Positions 42,242-49,479 of a DNA stretch of 64,000 bases are shown one piece after another. The notes under the pieces are model-generated. The model saw only the letters and a list, made by a program, of their open reading frames with translations. It was not told the origin of the DNA and ran no database searches. The stretch covers positions 36,561 to 100,560 of the forward strand of contig UCFC01000009.1 in assembly GCA_900471515.1 (NCBI GenBank). Reading direction: 5' to 3'. Each line of letters opens with the position of its first letter. The first letter of the stretch is position 1. The translations under genes were made by a program, and so were the position numbers. Origin of the DNA: Hyphomicrobiales bacterium (GTDB taxonomy: Bacteria > Pseudomonadota > Alphaproteobacteria > Rhizobiales > Rhizobiaceae).

Positions 42242-43264
42242 ATGCGAAGAATAACCTTGGATGACGTGGCCAATCTGGCCGGCGTCAGCCCGATCACAGT
42301 TTCAAGAGTGCTTCGCAAGCCCGACGCGGTCTCGCAGGCGCTCCAGCGGCGCGTCCATGCCGCCGTCCAGGAACTCGGCTATGTGCCGAATATAGCAGCC
42401 AGCCGACTTGCTTCGTCACGCACGCACGCAATCGGCGTCATCGTGCCAACGCTCTACAACGTCATCTTCGCCGAATACCTTTTCGCGCTGCACGACGTGC
42501 TTGTCGGCGCGGGTTTCCAGGTCATCGTCGTCAACAGCCGCTACTCCGAGCAGGAAGAGGAGAATGCCGTCAAAGTGCTGCTCGGCCAGCGGGTCGAGGC
42601 GATCATCATCGCCGGCATCCATCACACACCGCTTGCCCGCCAGCTTCTGACGCGCGCCCACCTGCCGGTCGTAGAGACGTTCGAGCTTTCGCCCGACCCG
42701 ATCGACCTCAATATCGGCATGCTGCAGGATCGGGCCGGGCAGGCGGCGACACAGCACCTCATCGACCGCGGTTTCCAGCGCATCGCCTTCCTCGCCGGCA
42801 ATCTCGACCACCGCGCCCAGTCCCGTTTCGACGGTTATCGCCTGGCGATGCGGGAGGCAGGTCTGCAAGACCTCGAAATCGTCACCCACCGGCCGCGGCA
42901 CAGTTCGGTTGCGCTCGGCTCCGACCTCCTGGCCCTGATGCATGAACGCGGCGACAGGCCCGAGGCGATCTTCTGTACGGACGACAACCTCGCGCTCGGC
43001 GCCATGCAGGAGTGCCGCAAGCGCGGCATCCGCGTACCCGGCGATATCGCCATCATCGGCTTTCACGATCTCGAATTTTCGGCCTGCGCTTCACCGTCGC
43101 TTTCCTCGATCGTCACGAGGCGCTTCGAGACGGGCAAGCTTGCCGCCGAAAAGGTGCTGGCGGCCCTCGATTCCACAGGCCGCCAACCGCCGAACCAGAT
43201 CGACCTCGGCTTCGAGGTGATCGCCCGCGAGAGCACGGGCATCACCGACACGGTTTCGTACTAA
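42242..43264 (+). CDS. LacI-family regulator of sugar transport system 2
   Basis: 340 residues. N-terminal HTH and hinge (ITLDDVANLAGVSPITVSRVLRKPDAVS, LGYVPNIAASRLASSRT), then the periplasmic-binding-like effector domain (IGVIVPTLYNVIFAEYLFALHDVL, FCTDDNLALGAMQECRKRGIRVPGDIAIIGFHDLEFS). The GntR/IdnR-like subgroup is suggested by the conserved IGFHDLEFS block. It is likely the repressor binding the two operators just upstream. Confidence 0.9.
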   Translation: MRRITLDDVANLAGVSPITVSRVLRKPDAVSQALQRRVHAAVQELGYVPNIAASRLASSRTHAIGVIVPTLYNVIFAEYLFALHDVLVGAGFQVIVVNSRYSEQEEENAVKVLLGQRVEAIIIAGIHHTPLARQLLTRAHLPVVETFELSPDPIDLNIGMLQDRAGQAATQHLIDRGFQRIAFLAGNLDHRAQSRFDGYRLAMREAGLQDLEIVTHRPRHSSVALGSDLLALMHERGDRPEAIFCTDDNLALGAMQECRKRGIRVPGDIAIIGFHDLEFSACASPSLSSIVTRRFETGKLAAEKVLAALDSTGRQPPNQIDLGFEVIARESTGITDTVSY

Positions 43265-43291
43265 ACCTGTCCGGGATTGCGCGCACACGCT

Positions 43292-45595
43292 TCATGCGGC
43301 GGCCTGAATCCCGCTCTTGGCGATCACGACCGGAACGCCCTTGTAGCTTGGCGTCCCCGATTTGCGGTCATAGTGGTCGAGCGCGATGACGGCATTCATT
43401 TCCGGATAATAACCGGCTACCGAGCCGGCGGGGATATTGTATTCGACAGCCGTGAAACCGATCACGGTCTTGCCGCTGCCGTCGCCGGCGGCCGATCGAA
43501 TATCGATCCTGTCGCCATCGCGCAGGCCGCGTTCGGCGAGGTCCCGGCTGTTCATGAAGATGACGTCGCGGCGGCCGAAAATTCCGCGATAGCGGTCGTC
43601 GAGCCCATAGACCGTGGTGTTGTACTGGTCGTGGCTGCGCAGCGTCGTCAAGACCAGCGTCGTCGGATTCTTCAGGCGGGGATCCTCATCCAGACCGGGA
43701 GCAACCAGAAAGTTTGCCTTGCCGCTTGCCGTCTTCCAGACACGATAGGATGCCGGCACGTCCAGCCGGAAGCCGCCTCGGCCCCGTACACGGCTGTTGA
43801 ATTCGTGGAAATCGGGAAAGACCACTTCAATCTTGTCACGGATACGATCGTAATTGGCGACGAGCCCATTCCAGTCAATGCCGTATCTGGCACCCAGCGT
43901 CGCCTTGGCAATGCCGGCAATGATGGCGGGTTCGGACTTCAGGAATTCACTCGGCGGCTTCAGGAAGCCGCGCGAGGCATGCACCATCGACATGGAATCT
44001 TCCACGGTCACGGCCTGCGGGCCGGACGCCTGCGTGTCGAGGTCGGTGCGCCCAAGGCAGGGAAGGATGATCGAAGTCTTCGCCGTCAGAAGATGCGAGC
44101 GATTGAGCTTCGTCGCAATGTGGACGGCAAGATCGAGCTTGCGCATGGCCTCGAAGGTGACATCGGGATCGGACATGGCGACGGCGAGGTTGCCGCCGAG
44201 GCAGATCAATGCCTTGGACCGACCGGCCGCGATCGCTTCGATGGATTCGATCGCGTTATGGCCCTTCTTGTCGGACGGGCGGAAGCCGAAGGCGCGCTCC
44301 ATGCCGTCGATCAACGCCTTGTTGGGGATCTCGGTAATGCCGACGGTCCGGTCGCCCTGCACGTTGGAGTGGCCGCGCAGCGGACAGAGGCCGGCGCCGG
44401 GGCGGCCGACATTGCCGCGCAGCATCAGGAAATTGGCAAGCTGCTGGACGTTCGCCGTTCCGTTGGCGTGCTGGGTAATGCCCATGCCGTAACAGAGAAT
44501 GACATTGCGGGCGTTGAGGTAGACATCAACGGCACTGTTCAGCGCCTCCATGGTCAGACCGGAGACGCCGAGGATATCGGCCCAGCTCGCCTTTGCGAGA
44601 TCCTCCTTCAGGCCGTCGATGCCGACGGTATGTTCGGCAATGAAAGCCCGATCGAGCACACCCTCGCCGCCGGCAGCGAGATCGGCCGCGTCGCGCTCGA
44701 AGATCAGCTTCATCAGCCCCTTGAGGGCGGCAAGATCGCCCCCGGTGCGGACCTGGTGATAGGCCGACGCAATGCGCGTCGAAGAGAGCGTTACCATTTC
44801 CACCGGGTTCTGCGGCGCGGCGAAACGCTCGAGCGCCCGCTCCTTTAGCGGGTTGAAGACGACGATTGGGACGCCGCGACGCGAGGCCTCATGCAAGGTC
44901 GTCATCATGCGGGGGTGGTTGGTTCCGGGATTGTGGCCGAAGCTGAAGATGGCATCGGCGCGATCGAAATCCTCGAGCGTCACCGTACCCTTGCCAACCC
45001 CAAGCGACAGCGGCAGGCCGACGCTCGTTGCCTCATGGCACATGTTCGAACAGTCGGGAAAATTATTCGTGCCATAGGCCCGCACGAAGAGCTGATAGAG
45101 GAACGCCGCTTCGTTGGACGCGCGGCCGGAGGTGTAGAACTCGGCCTCGTCAGGGCTGACAAGCTTGTTCAGTTCCGCGCCGATCAAGTTGAAGGCATCA
45201 TCCCAATCGATCGCTTCATATTTGTCCGTGGCACTATCGTACTTCAGCGGATGCGTCAGCCGGCCCTGGTCCTCGAGCTTGTGATCGGTCCATTCCCACA
45301 GTTCGGAAACCGTATGTTCGCCAAAGAATTCCGGCGCGACACGCCGGGCAGTCGATTCCCAGGTAATGGCCTTTGCGCCATTTTCGCAGAACTCGAACGA
45401 AGACGTATGCTTGGGATCCGGCCAGGCACAGCCGGGACAATCAAAACCTTCCGGCTGGTTTGCCTTGAGCAGAGTGGCACTGCCCTGTGCGACGATCTGC
45501 TGATGCTTCAGTGTTTTCGCCACCGCTTTTAGGGCATCCCACCCCCCTGCTGGATGCTCGTAGCTCTCCACTCCGTCCGGACGTTCATCGCTCAT
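43292..45595 (-). CDS. FdhF/YdeP-family molybdopterin oxidoreductase
   Basis: 767 residues. Mo-bisMGD enzyme of the formate-dehydrogenase-like YdeP group: FDCPGCAWPDP replaces a full N-terminal [4Fe-4S] motif, FPDCSNMCHEATSVGL marks the active-site region, with Cys where FdhF has selenocysteine, then FSFGHNPGTNHPRM, GMGITQHANGTANVQQLANFLMLRGNVGRPGAGLCPLRGHSNVQGDRTVG, and the C-terminal molydopterin-binding domain with LTTLRSHDQYNTTVYGLDDRYRG. The physiological substrate of YdeP proteins is unresolved. It faces away from nasT, sharing the 246-base divergent gap. Confidence 0.87.
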   Translation of the reverse strand: MSDERPDGVESYEHPAGGWDALKAVAKTLKHQQIVAQGSATLLKANQPEGFDCPGCAWPDPKHTSSFEFCENGAKAITWESTARRVAPEFFGEHTVSELWEWTDHKLEDQGRLTHPLKYDSATDKYEAIDWDDAFNLIGAELNKLVSPDEAEFYTSGRASNEAAFLYQLFVRAYGTNNFPDCSNMCHEATSVGLPLSLGVGKGTVTLEDFDRADAIFSFGHNPGTNHPRMMTTLHEASRRGVPIVVFNPLKERALERFAAPQNPVEMVTLSSTRIASAYHQVRTGGDLAALKGLMKLIFERDAADLAAGGEGVLDRAFIAEHTVGIDGLKEDLAKASWADILGVSGLTMEALNSAVDVYLNARNVILCYGMGITQHANGTANVQQLANFLMLRGNVGRPGAGLCPLRGHSNVQGDRTVGITEIPNKALIDGMERAFGFRPSDKKGHNAIESIEAIAAGRSKALICLGGNLAVAMSDPDVTFEAMRKLDLAVHIATKLNRSHLLTAKTSIILPCLGRTDLDTQASGPQAVTVEDSMSMVHASRGFLKPPSEFLKSEPAIIAGIAKATLGARYGIDWNGLVANYDRIRDKIEVVFPDFHEFNSRVRGRGGFRLDVPASYRVWKTASGKANFLVAPGLDEDPRLKNPTTLVLTTLRSHDQYNTTVYGLDDRYRGIFGRRDVIFMNSRDLAERGLRDGDRIDIRSAAGDGSGKTVIGFTAVEYNIPAGSVAGYYPEMNAVIALDHYDRKSGTPSYKGVPVVIAKSGIQAAA

Positions 45596-45841
45596 CTTCG
45601 CTCTCCGTCTTCAAGATCGGCCGACGATAACAGCGATGGATCGGGCCGGGCATTATACTGAGGCATAGGTAGAGCTGACGCTGGCGGGCCAGGGACGTTG
45701 CGCGGCTTTCGCGACGGTGTCTCCGGCGGGAGATTGCACATATAGGCGGCAATTTGACTATTGTTTAATCAGTAAACTAACATGCCTAAAAATTTGCCTT
45801 TATGGCTTGTGCGTTTTGCTGCGCTGCGTCATAAATGGAGC

Positions 45842-46429
45842 ATGAGCCGGCTCGATCTGACCATTCTTGTGATCGATGAAAATACCATTCGCGCTGCCAT
45901 CATCGAAGAGGGGCTGCGGGAGGCTGGCCATGCGCGCGTGACGGTCATTCACGAAGTCCAGGGCGTGGCGCGGATCATCGACACGCTGAGGCCCGACGTC
46001 ATCATCATCGACATCGAGAACCCCAACCGCGACATGATGGAGCACCTGTTCCAGCTGACGCGCACCGTCGGCAGGCCGATCGCCATGTTCGTCGACCGTT
46101 CCGACACCGCCTCGATTGAGGCTGCGGTGGATGCCGGCGTTTCGGCCTATATCGTCGACGGCTTGAAGAAGGAGCGCGTCAAACCCATTCTTGACATGGC
46201 GGTCAGCCGCTTCAACGCCTTCAGCCGGCTTCAGCGCGAACTTGCCGATGCCAAATCGGCGCTTGAGGAGCGCAAAGTGGTGGAACGCGCCAAGGGCATA
46301 TTGATGAAGATGCGCGGCCTGTCGGAGGAAGAGGCGTTTGCCCTGCTTCGCCAGACGGCGATGAACGAGAAGAAGAAAATGTCCGAAATCGCCCAGAGTG
46401 TCGTAACCGCAGCGGGACTTTTGATGTGA
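45842..46429 (+). CDS. nasT: ANTAR-domain antiterminator response regulator, NasT type
   Basis: 195 residues. A receiver-like domain (LTILVIDENTIRAAIIEEGLREAGH, DVIIIDIENPNRD, AYIVDGLKKERV) is followed by the RNA-binding ANTAR domain (KSALEERKVVERAKGILMKMRGLSEEEAFALLRQTAMNEKKKMSEIAQSVV). NasT frees nitrate-assimilation mRNA from leader termination when NasS releases it. The ATG at 45842 fits the family start; GGAG is only one base from it, and an ATG at 45782 in frame is possible, so the start is uncertain. Confidence 0.88.
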   Translation: MSRLDLTILVIDENTIRAAIIEEGLREAGHARVTVIHEVQGVARIIDTLRPDVIIIDIENPNRDMMEHLFQLTRTVGRPIAMFVDRSDTASIEAAVDAGVSAYIVDGLKKERVKPILDMAVSRFNAFSRLQRELADAKSALEERKVVERAKGILMKMRGLSEEEAFALLRQTAMNEKKKMSEIAQSVVTAAGLLM

Positions 46430-46466
46430 TGACGGTCTGGCATGCCGATGCCCGGAGGAAGCCGGA

Positions 46467-47750
46467 GTGAACATGATGACGAAGAACCTCCACCTCGGCG
46501 GCGGCCTGCCCGCTCCCTCGCGCCTCGCCGGCGAAGGCGACAGGACGCTTCGGGCTGGCTTCATTCCGCTTGTGGATGCCTCCGTGCTGATTGTTGCCGC
46601 CGAATTCGGCTTCGCGCGGAAGGAAGGCCTGACGCTTGATCTCGTCAAGGATGTCTCCTGGGCCAATGTCCGCGATCGCCTCGCCTTCCGGCAATTCGAT
46701 ATCGCCCACATGCTCTCGCCGATGCCGGTTGCCTCCATGCTCGGCCTTGGCTCCAATCCTTCGCCGACGATCACGCCTTTCTCGCTGGGGCGCGGCGGCA
46801 ACGCGATTACGCTTTCGACCCGCCTGTTCGACAGGATGCGCGATACGGTCGGCCTTTCCGAGACCGCAAGCGCCCTGGAAAACGCCAGGGCGCTCTCCAG
46901 AATTCTGGCCGACATCAAGGCACGCGGCGAGCCGCTGCCGACCTTCGGGGTCACTTATCCCTTCTCCTCCCACAATTACGAATTCCGCTACTGGCTCGCC
47001 GCCGGCGGCATCGACCCGGACAAAGACGTCAAACTTGTCGTCGTGCCGCCGCCGTTGACACCAGATGCACTGGCGGCCGGGGCAATCGACGGGTTCTGCG
47101 TGGGCGCACCATGGAACATGGTTGCCTCGCAACTCGGGGTCGGGCGCATCGTCGCCGCCAAGCAGGATATCTGGCCCTCGGCGCCGGAAAAAGTAATCGG
47201 CATGCGGCCGGACTGGGCCGACAGCCATCCGGAAACAGTCTCCCGGCTGATCGTCGCGCTCGATGCGGCCGCATGCTGGTGCGACCAGCCGGAAAATCAC
47301 GACATGCTTGCCGAAGCACTGGCGGATAGCCGTTACATCGCCGCCCCGGTGGAGATCATCCGCCATGTGCTGGCAGGTGAATTCAGTCTCGACGCGAAGG
47401 GAAACCAGCGTGTCATCGACGATTATTTCATGTTCCATGCGGGCTTTGCCAACTATCCGCGCACCAGCCAGGCGCTCTGGATCTACAGCCAGATGATCCG
47501 CTGGGGCCAGGCGGAACTCGGCCTCAACCCTGCTCGCGCCGCCGCCTCGGCCTATCGCCCGGACCTCTATCGGGCAGCCCTCGGAGAAGGCAGTGCGCCT
47601 GATGATGCGGACGTGCGCATCGAAGGCACGGACGAAAATGACCGTTTCATGGACGGCCATGTTTTCGATCCGTCCAAACTGCCGGACTATATTGCAGGCT
47701 TTGCCGTCAGGAGCGCCCTGCCCTTCGCCCCCGGCAACGATGAGGTCTGA
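46467..47750 (+). CDS. nasS: Nitrate/nitrite sensor protein NasS (NrtA-like, no signal peptide)
   Basis: 427 residues of the NrtA/NasS family: LRAGFIPLVDASVLIVAAEFGFARKEGL, WANVRDRLAFRQFDIAHMLSPMP, GVTYPFSSHNYEFRYWLAAGGIDPDKDV and GFCVGAPWNMVASQLGVGRIV. Absence of a signal peptide marks it as the cytoplasmic sensor NasS that holds NasT in check without nitrate. GGAGG sits eight bases before GTG 46467; ATG 46473 is an alternative. Follows nasT by 37 bases. Confidence 0.87.
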   Translation: MNMMTKNLHLGGGLPAPSRLAGEGDRTLRAGFIPLVDASVLIVAAEFGFARKEGLTLDLVKDVSWANVRDRLAFRQFDIAHMLSPMPVASMLGLGSNPSPTITPFSLGRGGNAITLSTRLFDRMRDTVGLSETASALENARALSRILADIKARGEPLPTFGVTYPFSSHNYEFRYWLAAGGIDPDKDVKLVVVPPPLTPDALAAGAIDGFCVGAPWNMVASQLGVGRIVAAKQDIWPSAPEKVIGMRPDWADSHPETVSRLIVALDAAACWCDQPENHDMLAEALADSRYIAAPVEIIRHVLAGEFSLDAKGNQRVIDDYFMFHAGFANYPRTSQALWIYSQMIRWGQAELGLNPARAAASAYRPDLYRAALGEGSAPDDADVRIEGTDENDRFMDGHVFDPSKLPDYIAGFAVRSALPFAPGNDEV

Positions 47751-47907
47751 TCTCCTGCCGACCTGCACAAAAGGCCGCCATGGACATGCGTCCGACGCAC
47801 GAGAGCGCACAAAAGATTTGCACAAATGACCGAAGCCCGAAAAACGCGCAGGCGGCAGGATTCCAAAAAATTCTTCAAATTCAACAGACTAGCAAAATAT
47901 TCGGAAA

Positions 47908-47925
47908 CTGGCACATGACTTGCTT
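47908..47925 (+). promoter_or_regulatory. Sigma-54 (-24/-12) promoter of the nitrate assimilation operon
   Basis: CTGGCAC (47908-47914), five bases and TTGCTT (47920-47925): GG and GC are ten bases apart, matching the -24/-12 consensus TGGCAC-N5-TTGC. It indicates NtrC-type nitrogen control; GCACAAA repeats up to 140 bases upstream are possible but imperfect activator sites. Confidence 0.7.
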
Positions 47926-48000
47926 GGCTATTGGTGCACCGATCAAAGGCGATCGGAGCAGGATGAGCGCAACAGGCGCCCGTTAGAGACACAGCAGTAA

Positions 48001-48033
48001 CCTTGAGCGGTCCGGCCCACAGATTGCTCAAGG
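48001..48033 (+). ncRNA. Leader stem-loop before the nitrate operon
   Basis: CCTTGAGC (48001-48008) pairs perfectly with GCTCAAGG (48026-48033), 17-base loop. It is downstream of the sigma-54 promoter and upstream of the terminator, where an ANTAR-type RNA target would sit. Confidence 0.4.
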
Positions 48034-48084
48034 CAGATAGGCCGGAAGGCCATGATTCGGCGTCCAACGGCGGACGTCACCAGC

Positions 48085-48151
48085 AAAGCCGCTGATCAGG
48101 ACATTTTGCGCGCCTCGTGCATGCGCGTCCTGACCAGCGGCTTTTTGTTTT
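48085..48151 (+). terminator. Leader terminator, likely NasT-controlled
   Basis: AAAGCCGCTG (48085-48094) and CAGCGGCTTT pair at the base of a long stem, continued by TCAGGAC with GTCCTGA, and TTTTTGTTTT follows at 48142-48151. A classical intrinsic terminator 49 bases before the transporter start codon implies that read-through needs antitermination. Confidence 0.75.
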
Positions 48152-48199
48152 AACCCCCAGCGATGGATCGGCGCGACCTTGTCGGGCCACGGAGAAGCC

Positions 48200-49462
48200 A
48201 TGTCTGTCATCGAGAAAGCGCACCCCATGTCCGCCGGCGAACCAGCCAAAGCACTGTGGATATCGACGGTCGCCTTCACTCTCTGTTTTGCCGTCTGGAC
48301 GATCTTTGCGATCATCGGCATTCGCATCAAACAGGAACTCGGCCTGAACGAAGCCGAATTCGGATTGCTGGTCGGCACTCCGGTCCTCACCGGTTCGCTC
48401 GTGCGCATCGTCCTCGGCATCTGGACGGGACGTTACGGCGGCCGCCTCGTCTACACGCTGACAATGCTTGCTGCCGCCCTGGCGACCTTCCTGCTCTCCT
48501 ATGCCCACACTTACACGCAGATGCTGATCGCAGGCCTCGGCGTCGGGCTTGCCGGCGGCGCCTTCGCAGTCGGCGTCGCCTATGTCTCGCCCTTCTTCCC
48601 GGCAGAGAAGCAGGGAACGGCGCTCGGCATTTTCGGCGCGGGCAATGTCGGGGCGGCCGTAACGAAATTCGCAGCCCCCTTCGTGCTCATCGCCTGGGGC
48701 TGGCAGGCAGTTGCGCAGATCTGGGCAGTCGGCCTGGCACTGATGGCAATCGTCTTCTGGTTCACCACCACCGATGATCCGGCGTTCCGCCTTCGTCGTG
48801 AACGTGGCATTGCCTCCAAGAGCCTTGCCCAGGAATTCGCGCCGCTGCGAAACCTTCAGGTCTGGCGCTTCTCGCTCTACTATTTCTTCGCCTTCGGCGG
48901 CTTCGTTGCCCTGTCCCTGTGGCTGCCGCGCTATCTGGTCGGCGTCTACGGCTTCAACCTGGAAACCGCCGGCATGATCGCGGCCGCCTATTCCATCCCG
49001 GGCAGCGTCTTCCGCGCCTTTGGCGGCGTGCTGTCGGACAGGAAGGGCGCGCGCAGCGTGATGTACACGATGTTTGCCGTGTCGGCCGTGGCAACCCTCA
49101 TTCTTTCGCTGCCGGCGGCCTCAGAGACGGGTTCGGCCTTCGGTATCACGCCGGCGATCTTCATCGTCGTCATCTTCGTGCTTGGCTTCTTCATGAGCCT
49201 CGGCAAGGCTGCCGTCTACAAGCACATCCCGGCCTATTACCCGCAGGACGTCGGGGCTGTCGGCGGCATCGTCGGAATGATGGGCGGCCTCGGCGGCTTC
49301 GTGCTTCCGATCGCCTTCGGCCTTCTCAAGGACATGACCGGCCTCTGGTCGAGCTGCTTCCTGCTGCTCTTCGCGATCGTCGCGGTCTCGCTCATCTGGA
49401 TGCACCTGTCCGTAAAGCAATTGTCGCGTCGGGGGCACTCCGTGCCCGTGGCCGCAACCTGA
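48200..49462 (+). CDS. nasA: MFS nitrate/nitrite transporter (NarK/NasA type)
   Basis: 420 residues, 12 membrane segments. Nitrate/nitrite-porter motifs: GIRIKQELGLNEAEFGLLVGTPVLTGSLVRIVLGIWTGRYGGR in helix 2 region, GIFGAGNVGAAVTKFAAP (nitrate signature 1) and GMMGGLGGFVLPIAFGLL (signature 2). It brings in nitrate for assimilation. The ATG at 48200 has GGAG five bases upstream. First structural gene after the leader. Confidence 0.9.
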   Translation: MSVIEKAHPMSAGEPAKALWISTVAFTLCFAVWTIFAIIGIRIKQELGLNEAEFGLLVGTPVLTGSLVRIVLGIWTGRYGGRLVYTLTMLAAALATFLLSYAHTYTQMLIAGLGVGLAGGAFAVGVAYVSPFFPAEKQGTALGIFGAGNVGAAVTKFAAPFVLIAWGWQAVAQIWAVGLALMAIVFWFTTTDDPAFRLRRERGIASKSLAQEFAPLRNLQVWRFSLYYFFAFGGFVALSLWLPRYLVGVYGFNLETAGMIAAAYSIPGSVFRAFGGVLSDRKGARSVMYTMFAVSAVATLILSLPAASETGSAFGITPAIFIVVIFVLGFFMSLGKAAVYKHIPAYYPQDVGAVGGIVGMMGGLGGFVLPIAFGLLKDMTGLWSSCFLLLFAIVAVSLIWMHLSVKQLSRRGHSVPVAAT

Positions 49463-49479
49463 TGCAAGGAACTGTAAAT

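Larger units (their letters stand above)
47751..48199 (+). other. Nitrate-operon promoter and leader region
   Basis: 449 bases without a gene. In order: three GCACAAA repeats (47765, 47807, 47820), a sigma-54 promoter (47908-47925), a GGTGCACC palindrome (47933-47940), a stem-loop (48001-48033) and an intrinsic terminator (48085-48151), then the MFS start at 48200. A regulated leader preceding the structural genes is the arrangement expected for NasT antitermination. I could not identify the twin hexaloop hairpins of an ANTAR target with certainty. Confidence 0.7.

Noticed and set aside
43292..45595. Selenocysteine-containing formate dehydrogenase
   Set aside because: No in-frame TGA at the active site; the FPDCSNMCHEAT region has cysteines and the protein belongs to the YdeP group.
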